A stretch of 9,279 nucleotides of DNA from an uncultured Campylobacter sp. (lineage in GTDB: Bacteria; Campylobacterota; Campylobacteria; Campylobacterales; Campylobacteraceae). Position numbers and translations under genes: made by a program. Below the pieces are notes generated by a model. It saw only the letters and a list, made by a program, of their open reading frames with translations. It had not been told where the DNA came from and made no database searches. This document shows positions 1 through 6,617 of this stretch, piece after piece (the stretch's first letter is position 1; each line of letters opens with the position of its first letter). The stretch spans positions 1 to 9,279 of the forward strand of contig NZ_CALHHT010000480.1 of the NCBI RefSeq assembly GCF_938031315.1. The letters are read 5' to 3'.

Positions 1-136
1 TATGAGTACAATGTTAAATAGTGTAATGAATATAGATGGTGTATTATATGCAGCCTCAACTAAAAGAGTAGATGGTTGTGGAGGAGTTTTATTTGAAAAT
101 GGTCATATTGCTTTAGAAGGAATTATACAAAAGTAA
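1..136 (+). CDS. 3' end of an unrecognised protein (5' end outside window)
   Basis: The frame beginning at base 2 is open from the window edge to a TAA at 134-136 and gives about 44 residues. It includes a Gly-rich stretch (DGCGG) and ends in GIIQK. The reading is supported by AT-rich codon use matching the next genes and by a strong terminator 15 nt after the stop. An ATG at base 2 is probably internal, because no ribosome binding site is visible and 44 residues look like a C-terminal tail. I do not recognise the family and assign no function. It belongs to the AT-rich (Fusobacterium-like) part of the contig. Confidence 0.6.
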   Translation, partial: MSTMLNSVMNIDGVLYAASTKRVDGCGGVLFENGHIALEGIIQK

Positions 137-151
137 AATTAATAAATTATT

Positions 152-200
152 AAAAAATGGATAATTTCTAATGTTTTAGAAAAAATTATCCATTTTTATT
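152..200 (+). terminator. Rho-independent terminator
   Basis: A perfect 15-bp stem pairs 153-167 with 183-197 (AAAAATGGATAATTT against its complement). The inner arms CTAA (168-171) and TTAG (176-179) can pair further around a TGTT loop, leaving a 3-base bulge. The right arm runs into a T-rich tail at 193-202. The stem is AT-rich, as expected in such a low-GC genome. It closes the upstream gene and separates it from the next transcription unit. Because both sides are A/T-rich it could act in both directions. Confidence 0.85.
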
Positions 201-229
201 TTGAAAAAATACCAATGCAAAGAAAATTA

Positions 230-238
230 TGTTATAAT
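230..238 (+). promoter_or_regulatory. Probable extended -10 promoter
   Basis: TATAAT at 233-238 is preceded by TG at 230-231 and one spacer base, giving a textbook extended -10 element. No good -35 lies at normal distance; TTGAAA at 201-206 is 26 nt upstream and too far. Transcription would start around 245, just ahead of the AGGAG at 251-255, and would serve the methyltransferase, Nudix and SppA-like genes. The site lies directly after a terminator, as expected for a new transcription unit. Confidence 0.6.
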
Positions 239-250
239 TTAAAACAGAAT

Positions 251-255
251 AGGAG
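251..255 (+). promoter_or_regulatory. Ribosome binding site deciding the methyltransferase start
   Basis: AGGAG sits 6 nt before the ATG at 262. A TTG at 256 is also in frame but directly abuts this site, so ATG 262 is the sensible start. Confidence 0.75.
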
Positions 256-261
256 TTGATT

Positions 262-1032
262 ATGGAAATTATAGAAAGCAAAGAAAATAAATTAATAAAA
301 TCTTTAAAAAAATTAAAACAAAAAAAGTATAGAGATAGTGAAAATAAATTTTTAGCAGAGGGATATAAATTTTTAGATTATAATTATTCCCCTGAAATGA
401 TAATTGTTAGAGAGGATATTTTCCAATCTAATTTTTATTTTGAAAAAATGAATAAATTTTCTTGTAAAAAAATTGTTGTGACAAGAAAAATTTTTGAAGA
501 ATTAAGTTCACAAGAAAACTCACAAGGAATTATAATTCTATATAATAAAAAGACTAATGATTTAAAATCTCTTTCAAATAATTTAGTTATTTTAGATGAT
601 GTGTCTGACCCTGGAAACTTAGGAACAATTATAAGGATTTGTGATGCAACTAACTTTAAAGATATTATTTTGACTAAGGGAACAGTTGATGCTTATAATG
701 AAAAGGTTATAAGGGCAACTATGGGTTCAATCTTAAATGTAAATCTTTATTATTTAGAAAAATCTGAAATCATTAATTTTTTAAAAGAAAATAATTATTC
801 TATAATTTCAACTTATTTAGATAAAACTGCTATTCCTTATAATAAAATAAAATTAAAAGAAAAAAATGCAATAATTTTTGGAAATGAAGGAAATGGAATT
901 TCTGATGATTTTATAAATATAACTGATTATAAAACAATTATTCCTATACTTTCAAATACAGAATCATTAAATGTTGCAGTAGCAACAGGTATTATCTTAT
1001 ATAAATTTAGAGAGATAGAGGGAGCTTTTTAA
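262..1032 (+). CDS. TrmH/SpoU-family RNA 2'-O-ribose methyltransferase
   Basis: This 256-residue protein has the layout of SAM-dependent SpoU (SPOUT-class) rRNA/tRNA methyltransferases. The N-terminal part (about 1-95), with lysine-rich helices and the FLAEG segment, fits the substrate-binding domain. The C-terminal part carries the three family motifs: DPGNLGTIIR at 116-125 (motif 1, with the catalytic Arg), FGNEGNGIS at 206-214 (motif 2) and IPILSNTESLNVAVA at 227-241 (motif 3). Motifs 2 and 3 form the trefoil knot that binds SAM. Methylation of a ribose 2'-OH in rRNA is the family role; the target nucleotide cannot be read from sequence, so no symbol (rlmB or trmH) is given. It starts at ATG 262 and ends 1 nt before the Nudix gene, probably in the same operon. 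Confidence 0.92.
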   Translation: MEIIESKENKLIKSLKKLKQKKYRDSENKFLAEGYKFLDYNYSPEMIIVREDIFQSNFYFEKMNKFSCKKIVVTRKIFEELSSQENSQGIIILYNKKTNDLKSLSNNLVILDDVSDPGNLGTIIRICDATNFKDIILTKGTVDAYNEKVIRATMGSILNVNLYYLEKSEIINFLKENNYSIISTYLDKTAIPYNKIKLKEKNAIIFGNEGNGISDDFINITDYKTIIPILSNTESLNVAVATGIILYKFREIEGAF

Positions 1033-1033
1033 T

Positions 1034-1552
1034 ATGAAATTTATACATATATCAAAAAAGCAAGTTTTTAAAAATGATGTAATAACTGTTTTTGAAGAAA
1101 AACTTGGCTTACCTAATAATAATATTGTAACTTGGACATTTACAGGAAAAAAAGAAGTTGTTGCAATAATAGCAGAAATAGATGGTGAAATTATTTTTGT
1201 AAAGCAATATAGACCTGCAATAAAAAAAGAACTTCTTGAAATTCCAGCAGGTTTAGTTGAAAAGGGAGAAGATATTCTTGAAGCTGCTAAAAGAGAATTT
1301 GAAGAAGAGATTGGTTATAGAGCAAATAAATTAGAAAAGATATGTACTTACTATAATTCAGCAGGGGTAAATGCAGGACAATATCATTTATTTTATGCAA
1401 GTGATTTAGAGAAAACTCATCAACATCTTGATGAAAATGAATTTCTTGAAATTGTTAGAATACCTATAAATGAAATAAATATTTTTAGTTTTGAAGATTC
1501 AAAAACTATAATTGCATTAAGTTATTTAAATATGAAAAATATAGTAAAATAG
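1034..1552 (+). CDS. Nudix hydrolase, ADP-ribose pyrophosphatase type
   Basis: The 172-residue protein contains a perfect Nudix box from G73 to Y95 (G-x5-E-x7-REFEEEIGY), whose glutamates bind the metal. The KQYRPA segment (57-62) and the ELLEIPAG run leading into the box are typical of ADP-ribose pyrophosphatases, which split ADP-ribose to AMP and ribose 5-phosphate. In characterised ADP-ribose pyrophosphatases a proline lies about 15 residues after the box; here that position is alanine (YNSAG, A110), so substrate choice is less certain. The start is ATG 1034, with AGGGAG at 1019-1024 inside the end of the methyltransferase gene, giving a 1-nt gap and likely coupling. Length is normal for the family. 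The protein is cytosolic, with no signal peptide or membrane segment. Confidence 0.9.
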   Translation: MKFIHISKKQVFKNDVITVFEEKLGLPNNNIVTWTFTGKKEVVAIIAEIDGEIIFVKQYRPAIKKELLEIPAGLVEKGEDILEAAKREFEEEIGYRANKLEKICTYYNSAGVNAGQYHLFYASDLEKTHQHLDENEFLEIVRIPINEINIFSFEDSKTIIALSYLNMKNIVK

Positions 1553-1557
1553 TTTGT

Positions 1558-1562
1558 GGAGG
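1558..1562 (+). promoter_or_regulatory. Ribosome binding site deciding the SppA-like start
   Basis: GGAGG lies 5 nt before the ATG at 1568. The GTG at 1556 overlaps this site and is in frame, but it cannot be the start if the site is used. Confidence 0.75.
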
Positions 1563-1567
1563 TTTAT

Positions 1568-2221
1568 ATGTTCGTTTTATCTGCATTGTTACAAGCAGTT
1601 ATTGTTTCAATAGTTGTTATAGTTGTTCTTCTTATTCCTATTCTTTTTATTTTAGGAAAGTTAAAAAATAAAGATAAAGTTTCTTTAAAGGGAATTAAAA
1701 CAGTAGTTTTTAATTTAAATGAGCTTGTAGAAGATTATATGATATCTACTATATCTATCAATAAAACTTTATCTCATGAAGCACTTTTAAAAGCCTTAGA
1801 AAATTTAGTTAATGATAAAAAAATTGAAAAAATAATAATTGATATTGATGAAGTTGATTTATCAAGAGTTCATATTGAAGAAATAAAAAAAATTTTTGAA
1901 AAATTATCAGTTAATAAAGAAATTATTGCAATAGGAACAACTTTTGATGAGTATTCTTATCAAGTTGCCTTACTTGCAAATAAAATCTATATGTTAAATA
2001 CTAAACAATCTTGTTTATACTTTCGTGGTTATGAATATAAAGAACCTTATTTTAAAAATATTTTAGCTAATTTAGGAATTACAGTAAATACTTTACATAT
2101 AGGGGATTACAAGGTTGCAGGAGAAAGTTTTAGTAATGATAAAATGAGTGAAGAAAAGAAAGAATCTTTAATAAATATTAAAGAAACTTTATTTCAAAAT
2201 TTTATAAATTTAGTTAAAAAT
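1568..2221 (+). CDS. sppA: SppA-like (protease IV) membrane peptidase, N-terminal fragment
   Basis: About 218 residues of a signal peptide peptidase of the SppA family, which degrades cleaved signal peptides at the membrane. Residues about 5-30 are one strong hydrophobic segment (N-terminal anchor). The region around 152-200 matches the SppA N-terminal domain: FRGYEYKEPYFKNIL, an LGI segment, then GDYKVAGESF and KMSEEKKE. By comparison with E. coli SppA, K182 in GDYKVAGE aligns with the catalytic lysine. The nucleophilic serine lies in the missing C-terminal half. The gene does not end naturally: after FINLVKN the frame becomes elongation factor Ts. Its true 3' end is therefore lost at the contig join, and the end given is the last base that could still be SppA. 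It starts 15 nt after the Nudix gene, probably in the same operon. Confidence 0.8.
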
Positions 2222-2235
2222 ACTACTCTACATAT
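2195..2235. other. Chimeric junction between two genomes
   Basis: Upstream codons are almost all A/T-ending (6 G/C of 60 in 2161-2220). From about 2237 (AACAAGGGCATTAGCAGC) the codon style and GC content change abruptly and stay changed to the end. The protein changes at the same place from SppA-like to EF-Ts-like. Bases 2201-2221 encode FINLVKN, which fits SppA (an F-x-x-L-V stretch after the N-domain helix) and also EF-Ts (C. jejuni, from memory, has F-x-x-L-x-K-D before TT-HIQ). A short shared AT-rich word is the likely join point, as in a misassembly or chimeric read. Confidence 0.88.
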
Positions 2236-2998
2236 CCAAAACAAGGGCATTAGCAGCATTGATGAGCTAAATTCCAGCATCATCGATGGCGTTAAATTTG
2301 ATGAGCATCTAAAAAGCCAGATTGCTACGATCGGCGAAAATTTGGTCGTTAGAAGATTTGAGACGATTAAGGCGGGCGCAAACGGCGTGGTAAACGGCTA
2401 CCTGCACTCAAACGGTCGCGTAGGTGTAATCATCGCAGCAGCTTGTGACAGCGAGCGAACTGCGGAGGGTGCGAAGGAGCTTATAAAAAATCTCTGCATG
2501 CATGCAGCCGCGATGAAACCTCAGGTTATCAGCTATAAAGAGCTTGACCCTGATTTTATCGAGAAGGAATTTTTAGCTCTTAAAGGCGAGTTTGAGAAGG
2601 AAAATGAGGAGTTTGTGCGCTTAGGTAAGCCCCTTCATAAGATCCCGCAGTTCGGCTCGCGCGCGCATCTAAGCGATGAAATTTTAGCCAAAGAGATCGA
2701 AGCTTTAAAAGACGAGCTTCGCAAGCAAAATAAGCCTGAAAAAATTTGGGATAAAATTTTACCGGGTCAGATCGATCGCTTCATCGCCGACAATACTCAA
2801 ATCGATCAGCGCCTCACGCTGCTAGGGCAATTTTACGTAATGGACGATAAGAAAACCGTCGAGCAGGTTATCGAGGAAGAAGCTAAAAAACTAGGTGGCA
2901 AGATCGAGATCGTAAAATACGTCCGCTTCGAAGTGGGCGAAGGCCTAGAGAAAAAGAGCGAAGACTTCGCTGCCGAAGTAGCGGCTCAAATCGGCTAA
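2201..2998 (+). CDS. tsf: Elongation factor Ts, C-terminal part (5' truncated by contig join)
   Basis: About 265 C-terminal residues of EF-Ts, which exchanges GDP for GTP on EF-Tu during translation. Recognisable blocks, similar to Campylobacter EF-Ts recalled from memory, are KSQIATIGENLVVRRFE, GVVNGYLHSNGRVGV, NLCMHAAAMKP, RLGKPLHKIP, DQRLTLLGQFYVMDDKKT and the C-terminal EKKSEDFAAEVAAQIG. Campylobacter EF-Ts is about 355 residues, so roughly the first 90 are absent: the UBA-like EF-Tu-contacting domain and the TDFVA motif. No start codon belongs to this fragment; the frame is open only because it continues from the SppA-like gene. In C. jejuni tsf follows rpsB and precedes an ABC ATPase gene, and that ATPase gene follows here after 2 nt. 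The intact gene in the source organism is surely functional; the truncation is a property of the contig. Confidence 0.93.
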   Translation, partial: FINLVKNTTLHIQNKGISSIDELNSSIIDGVKFDEHLKSQIATIGENLVVRRFETIKAGANGVVNGYLHSNGRVGVIIAAACDSERTAEGAKELIKNLCMHAAAMKPQVISYKELDPDFIEKEFLALKGEFEKENEEFVRLGKPLHKIPQFGSRAHLSDEILAKEIEALKDELRKQNKPEKIWDKILPGQIDRFIADNTQIDQRLTLLGQFYVMDDKKTVEQVIEEEAKKLGGKIEIVKYVRFEVGEGLEKKSEDFAAEVAAQIG

Positions 2999-3000
2999 AT

Positions 3001-3642
3001 ATGGAACTTCTAAAGGGCGTAAATCTTACTCACGCGTATGATTATACGCTCTTTGAAAATGTAAGCTTAAGCGTTGGGGAGGGCGAGAGTATCGCTATTT
3101 TGGGCGTTAGCGGCTGCGGCAAATCGACCCTGCTTCATATTTTATGCACGCTTTTAAAACCGAACTCGGGCGAAGTGATCTACGGCGGGCGCAGTATTTA
3201 CGAGCTAAGCTCCGATGAGAGACTTAAAATCCGCCGCAACGACTTCGGCATAATATTTCAATCCCACTACCTTTTTAAGGGTTTTTCCTCCGGCGAAAAT
3301 ATCGAACTCGCCGCCAAACTTACGAATAATGCGATAGATCAGAAAATTTTAAAAAAGCTTAAGATAGAAAATACCCTTGCTCAAGGCGTCGGCGAGCTTA
3401 GCGGCGGACAGCAGCAGCGCGTGAGCATCGCTCGCATACTTTGCAAAAAGCCGCGCATAATCTTCGCCGACGAGCCTACGGGAAATTTAGACAAGGATAC
3501 CGCAAACGAGGTCATGGACGTGATCTTTGAGTACGTTTCGCACAGCGGCGGCGCGCTAGTTTTGGTTACGCACGATGAGGGCTTGGCGCAAAAATGCAGC
3601 AAAGTTTATCGCATAAACGATCGAAATTTAGCAGAAATATAA
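3001..3642 (+). CDS. ABC transporter ATP-binding protein, LolD/MacB-like
   Basis: A complete 213-residue ABC ATPase. Walker A is GVSGCGKST at 35-43, the Q-loop glutamine is Q87 (IIFQSHYLF), the signature is LSGGQ at 133-137 followed by QQR, Walker B is IIFADE at 153-158 with catalytic E158, the D-loop is GNLD at 161-164 and the switch histidine is H191 (VTHD). The IIFQSHYLF segment and small size resemble the LolD/FtsE/MacB group, which powers lipoprotein release or export. No cognate permease is present, so the substrate is unknown. C. jejuni has a corresponding stand-alone ATPase gene (Cj1180c) directly after tsf. The start ATG 3001 follows the tsf stop by 2 nt without a clear Shine-Dalgarno site, suggesting translational coupling. 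Confidence 0.9.
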   Translation: MELLKGVNLTHAYDYTLFENVSLSVGEGESIAILGVSGCGKSTLLHILCTLLKPNSGEVIYGGRSIYELSSDERLKIRRNDFGIIFQSHYLFKGFSSGENIELAAKLTNNAIDQKILKKLKIENTLAQGVGELSGGQQQRVSIARILCKKPRIIFADEPTGNLDKDTANEVMDVIFEYVSHSGGALVLVTHDEGLAQKCSKVYRINDRNLAEI

Positions 3643-3699
3643 GCAATTAATAACCAAAAATATCTTACAATAGCCCAAATTCTTTCTAAAAGGTCATAA
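3643..3699 (+). promoter_or_regulatory. Short AT-rich spacer at the expected fliR position, with possible promoter
   Basis: This 57-nt gap separates the ABC ATPase gene from the acidic-protein gene. TACAAT at 3666-3671 is a possible -10 box, with AAAAGG at 3688-3693 as ribosome binding site for ATG 3700. No convincing -35 is visible, which is common in Campylobacter. In C. jejuni the flagellar export gene fliR occupies this place; no remnant of it is visible here. Confidence 0.4.
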
Positions 3700-5778
3700 A
3701 TGAAAATTCTACTTGACAATCACAATGAGCAGGTTGCAAGTGTCGTAAATATTTGCTGCGAGCGCATCGGTGCGGACCTGGTAGCATATAGTGCAGACGA
3801 GAGTGAATATGATTTGACGATAAAAAATTATGAAGATGGCGATGATATTTCAAAATTTGATCTTAATAAGACGCTGTTTCTGACGCCTAAAAATGTCTCG
3901 GTGCCAGGAGCGCGATATACCCTTACTAAGCCTTTTTCGCCGCTTGAGCTCATTACGTTTATTAGCGAATTTTCGGTTCAAAATATGAGCGTGCAGGCTA
4001 AAGAAAAAATGGCGAAAGAATTTGCCGATGCAAGCTCTGTGATGAAAGAGATCGATGCGATTGACCAGGCAAATTCCGCTTCGGGCAGTAATTTTGAAGA
4101 GCTTGTGGATAGCTTTTATGACTCCGGCAAGGATATACCGCTTTCACAGCTGGCAAACGATATAGCGCCCGAGATTGCAGATGATGTGCCGCTTTCGCAG
4201 TTGGTAGGCGATATGCCGCGCACGGACGAGATCGCAGATGATATTCCGCTCTCGCAGCTTGCAGATGAAGCAGCTCTTGCGGACACCATCGCCGATGACA
4301 CGCCGCTTAACGCCGTCGCAGAAAAGATTGCGGATAATATCGCAGACGATATGCCTCTAAACTTAGCTGCTAGCGATATCCCTGAGGATGTGCCGCTAAA
4401 TAGTATCGGCACAAGTGAGCCCGCTGAAAATAATAACGCGCCTCAGGGCGAAATTTCGCTCGCAAAGGATGACGCTCCGATAGCTCTAGCGGCGCTAGAT
4501 GATGAAAATCCTAAGAATTTCAAAACAAATAAATCGCAAATAGAAGATGAAATTTCCACCACACGGGCAAGCGAAACTTTACCGCTTGCCCAGCAAGACG
4601 AGCCGCAAAGAGCTGATAGCTCTAATGAAACTGCTGTTGAAAAAAAGGCAGACGTTGCGCCTAATCTAGAGGAAACGAAAGACTCTGCGAACGTTGCGCT
4701 TAAACAGCATGAAGTAGACGGCTCATTTGCCTATAAAACAGATGAAAAAAATTCTGCCTCGCAAGTAGTGCAAGATGCAGCTGGCGCGCCTGTTAACAGT
4801 GGATTTGATATGGATTTTTCCAGGCTTTTCGATAGCGCTGGCATGCCCGTGGAGGAGTTTGGCGGATATGATAATTTTGCCGCGGCTGCGTTTGCTTCCG
4901 ATGAAAAAGAGGAGAAAAGATCTGCGCATGATAAAAATAAAACGGCTACGGATTTTCAAAAAACGCAAATTTCGTCTCAATACGAGGTCGCTTCAGATAC
5001 GCCGATTGCGTTAGCGGGTGCGGGCGATATACCTCGCGAAAATCTTTATAACGCCGTTCCGTTTCAAAGCATGGAATTTACTAGCGGACTTGCACAGAAT
5101 GCGCCTATGTCTGCTCATAATGAAGCATGGAATTCAATTGGCGCAAATTTCGCAGCTTCCGCGAATTTCGTAGCTTCTACAAATTCTACTCCTGCGCCAA
5201 ATTTTTCGGAGCTAAACTTGCCGCACATATTAGATGCCTCAGATTTACCGAAGCAAAGCGAGCAAGCCAATAGCGTTGCCAGCGGGTTTGCGGACGGATT
5301 TTTGCGCGCTATGGAGGGCGATTTTGCAAACTCGTTTGCCGCAAACTCCGCAGATAGCGAGCAATTTAAATCCGGCAAGCCCGCAAAGAGCGCCGCGCAG
5401 CAGATAAAATTTAATGCTTCAAAGCCTATATCAAAGCCTTCGGAGCGCGCAGAATTTAAAACGCATAAATTCGGCGCGTCCGAGCAGGTAAATGAGATGA
5501 AATTTGGCGCGCAAGCTATACCGAATGAGCTTGCCGCTTCGGCTGCGGCGGAGTTTGCCAGCCTTATGGCAAGCGAGTTGGAGCCCAGCGTCAAAAGCGA
5601 GCCGCTGCGCAACGAGCATAGCAAAAAACCGAGCGCTGAGGAGCTGAAAACCAAGTTGCGTGATGATCTAGAAGCGGGCATCGCAAACACGATCGAGAAA
5701 TTTGCGGGCAGTAAGGATGCTAAGGACGCGCTGAAGGACTTTAAGATCAATATCGACATATCGTTTGGAGATAGATAG
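3700..5778 (+). CDS. Long acidic repeat protein (Cj1178c-like position), function unknown
   Basis: A 692-residue protein in the place where C. jejuni encodes the 'highly acidic protein' Cj1178c, just before gmk. Three parts can be seen. Residues 1-92 look folded: MKILLDNHNE start, a YDLTIKN strand and TKPFSPLELITFI, similar in layout to a shortened response-regulator receiver. Residues about 100-300 are acidic and hold repeats of the form D-D-x-P-L-S/N at 144, 161, 180, 199, 216 and 229, with looser copies at 257 and 432. Residues about 300-640 are low-complexity (Ala, Ser, Asn, Phe, Lys). The last 50 or so residues (SAEELKTKLRDDLEAG to KINIDISFGD) look ordered and amphipathic. There is no signal peptide or membrane segment, so it is probably cytosolic. 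Its TAG overlaps the gmk GTG by 1 nt. Function is unknown; it could be a scaffold with short linear binding motifs. Confidence 0.85.
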   Translation: MKILLDNHNEQVASVVNICCERIGADLVAYSADESEYDLTIKNYEDGDDISKFDLNKTLFLTPKNVSVPGARYTLTKPFSPLELITFISEFSVQNMSVQAKEKMAKEFADASSVMKEIDAIDQANSASGSNFEELVDSFYDSGKDIPLSQLANDIAPEIADDVPLSQLVGDMPRTDEIADDIPLSQLADEAALADTIADDTPLNAVAEKIADNIADDMPLNLAASDIPEDVPLNSIGTSEPAENNNAPQGEISLAKDDAPIALAALDDENPKNFKTNKSQIEDEISTTRASETLPLAQQDEPQRADSSNETAVEKKADVAPNLEETKDSANVALKQHEVDGSFAYKTDEKNSASQVVQDAAGAPVNSGFDMDFSRLFDSAGMPVEEFGGYDNFAAAAFASDEKEEKRSAHDKNKTATDFQKTQISSQYEVASDTPIALAGAGDIPRENLYNAVPFQSMEFTSGLAQNAPMSAHNEAWNSIGANFAASANFVASTNSTPAPNFSELNLPHILDASDLPKQSEQANSVASGFADGFLRAMEGDFANSFAANSADSEQFKSGKPAKSAAQQIKFNASKPISKPSERAEFKTHKFGASEQVNEMKFGAQAIPNELAASAAAEFASLMASELEPSVKSEPLRNEHSKKPSAEELKTKLRDDLEAGIANTIEKFAGSKDAKDALKDFKINIDISFGDR
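4129..4494 (+). repeat. In-gene repeats coding DDxPL[S/N] units
   Basis: Seven units begin at residues 144 (KDIPLSQLA), 161 (DDVPLSQLV), 180 (DDIPLSQLA), 199 (DDTPLNAVA), 216 (DDMPLNLAA), 229 (EDVPLNSIG) and 257 (DDAPIALAA). Spacing is 13 to 28 residues, mostly 17-19. Nucleotide identity between copies is only partial (for example GCCGCTTTCGCAGTT against CCGCTCTCGCAGCTT), so these are old, diverging protein repeats and not recent DNA duplications. A related unit, SDTPIALAG, occurs at 4993-5019. Confidence 0.85.
5143..5178 (+). repeat. 18-bp tandem duplication in the acidic-protein gene
   Basis: GCAAATTTCGCAGCTTCC (5143-5160) is followed directly by GCGAATTTCGTAGCTTCT (5161-5178), with 15 of 18 bases identical. 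They code ANFAAS and ANFVAS, and a decayed third unit follows (TNSTPA). This is consistent with slippage enlarging the low-complexity region. Confidence 0.75.
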
Positions 5779-6392
5779 TGAAAGGCAAAATTTTGCTCGT
5801 CTCCGGTCCTAGCGGCAGCGGCAAAAGCACGTTTATAAAGCGTCTTATCGCAGAATTTGACGAGCAGATATACTTCTCGATCTCCTCTACGACGCGCGAG
5901 ATGAGAGCCGGCGAAATGGACGGCGTAAATTATCATTTCATAAGCGAGAGCGAGTTTCGCGCAGGCATCGATCGCGGAGAGTTTTTAGAGTGGGCGTTAG
6001 TTCATGGCAAATACTACGGTACTTCGCTAAAAGCCGTTACAAGCGAGCTTGAGCGGGGTAAGATCGTGATTTTTGACATCGATGTGCAAGGATATGAGAT
6101 CGTGCGTAGCAAAGTGCCTAAAAGCGAGCTTACTAGCGTATTTATTACTACGCCGAGCTTGTCGGAGCTTAGGGATAGGTTGCGTGCTCGTGGCGATAAT
6201 GATCCCGCCGATATTGCTTTGCGCCTGCGAAACGCGCAAGAGGAGATGGAGCGCCTAGGCGAGTATGATTATTTCATAATAAACGACCGCCTAGAAGCGG
6301 CGTATGAAAATTTAAGATCAATCTACAAAACTATCAAACTAGAAACGGCAAGCCGCGACATAGGCAAGCTAATCGAAATTTGGAAAATTTAA
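5778..6392 (+). CDS. gmk: Guanylate kinase
   Basis: A complete 204-residue guanylate kinase, which phosphorylates GMP to GDP with ATP in purine nucleotide synthesis. The P-loop GPSGSGKST is at 10-18. The GMP-binding block SISSTTREMRAGEMDGVNYHF (34-54) includes R40, E41 and R43, and the second block EFLEWA-x-VHGKYYGTS runs from 68 to 83. FDIDVQG (99-105) is the Walker B-like strand, and the lid region has RLRARG (134-139) and LRLRNA (148-153). Length is typical. The start is GTG 5778, overlapping the preceding TAG by 1 nt, with GGAG at 5767-5770; overlap and spacing suggest coupling to the acidic-protein gene. In C. jejuni gmk is likewise followed by tatA and argS. Confidence 0.97.
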   Translation: MKGKILLVSGPSGSGKSTFIKRLIAEFDEQIYFSISSTTREMRAGEMDGVNYHFISESEFRAGIDRGEFLEWALVHGKYYGTSLKAVTSELERGKIVIFDIDVQGYEIVRSKVPKSELTSVFITTPSLSELRDRLRARGDNDPADIALRLRNAQEEMERLGEYDYFIINDRLEAAYENLRSIYKTIKLETASRDIGKLIEIWKI

Positions 6393-6402
6393 AGGAGAAA
6401 AA

Positions 6403-6612
6403 ATGGGCGTAAGCGTTCAACAACTGCTAATTATCTTAGTGATCATCGTGTTGCTTTTCGGAGCTAAAAAGATCCCGGAGCTCGCAAAGGGCGTAGGCAA
6501 GGGCATTAAGACCTTCAAAAAAGAGATGGAGGACGACACGCCTGAAAAGGTCGAGAAAAAGGCCGAGGAAGAGGTTAGAGACGCCGAAATTAGCGATAAT
6601 AAAAAGGCGTAA
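6403..6612 (+). CDS. tatA: Twin-arginine translocase subunit TatA/TatE
   Basis: A 69-residue pore-forming subunit of the Tat system, which exports folded proteins across the inner membrane with TatB and TatC (not in this window). One transmembrane helix spans about 6-20, with a polar residue near its start (Q6/Q7), as in TatA proteins. The hinge FGAKKIPELAKGVGKGIK (19-36) carries the Phe-Gly pair and begins the amphipathic helix. The tail from 40 is highly charged (EMEDD, KVEKKAEEE). Short length and the KIPELAKGVGKGI pattern favour TatA/E over TatB. The start ATG 6403 has a strong AAAGGAG (6391-6397) that overlaps the gmk stop codon, so the two genes are co-transcribed. Confidence 0.95.
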   Translation: MGVSVQQLLIILVIIVLLFGAKKIPELAKGVGKGIKTFKKEMEDDTPEKVEKKAEEEVRDAEISDNKKA

Positions 6613-6617
6613 GGGAT

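Noticed and set aside
2..136. A complete 44-residue small protein starting at base 2
   Set aside because: The frame is open to the window edge and no ribosome binding site can be seen, so a C-terminal tail of a longer protein is more likely.
201..206. TTGAAA as a -35 box for the promoter at 233
   Set aside because: Spacing to the -10 is 26 nt, beyond the workable range; the extended -10 can act without it.
1556..2998. A 480-residue fusion protein joining a membrane peptidase to elongation factor Ts
   Set aside because: Composition, codon use and gene neighbourhood all switch at the join and both genes are truncated there, so it is treated as a contig artefact.
4129..4494. Regularly spaced repeats that might suggest a CRISPR array
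   Set aside because: The repeats are imperfect, irregularly spaced, in frame and code a protein motif; no palindromic identical repeats or cas genes are present.
5115..5936. A 273-residue open frame on the minus strand
   Set aside because: It lies opposite the acidic-protein gene and gmk. Its Ala/Ser/Phe/Cys-rich translation mirrors the codon pattern of the plus strand, and the plus-strand genes are well supported.
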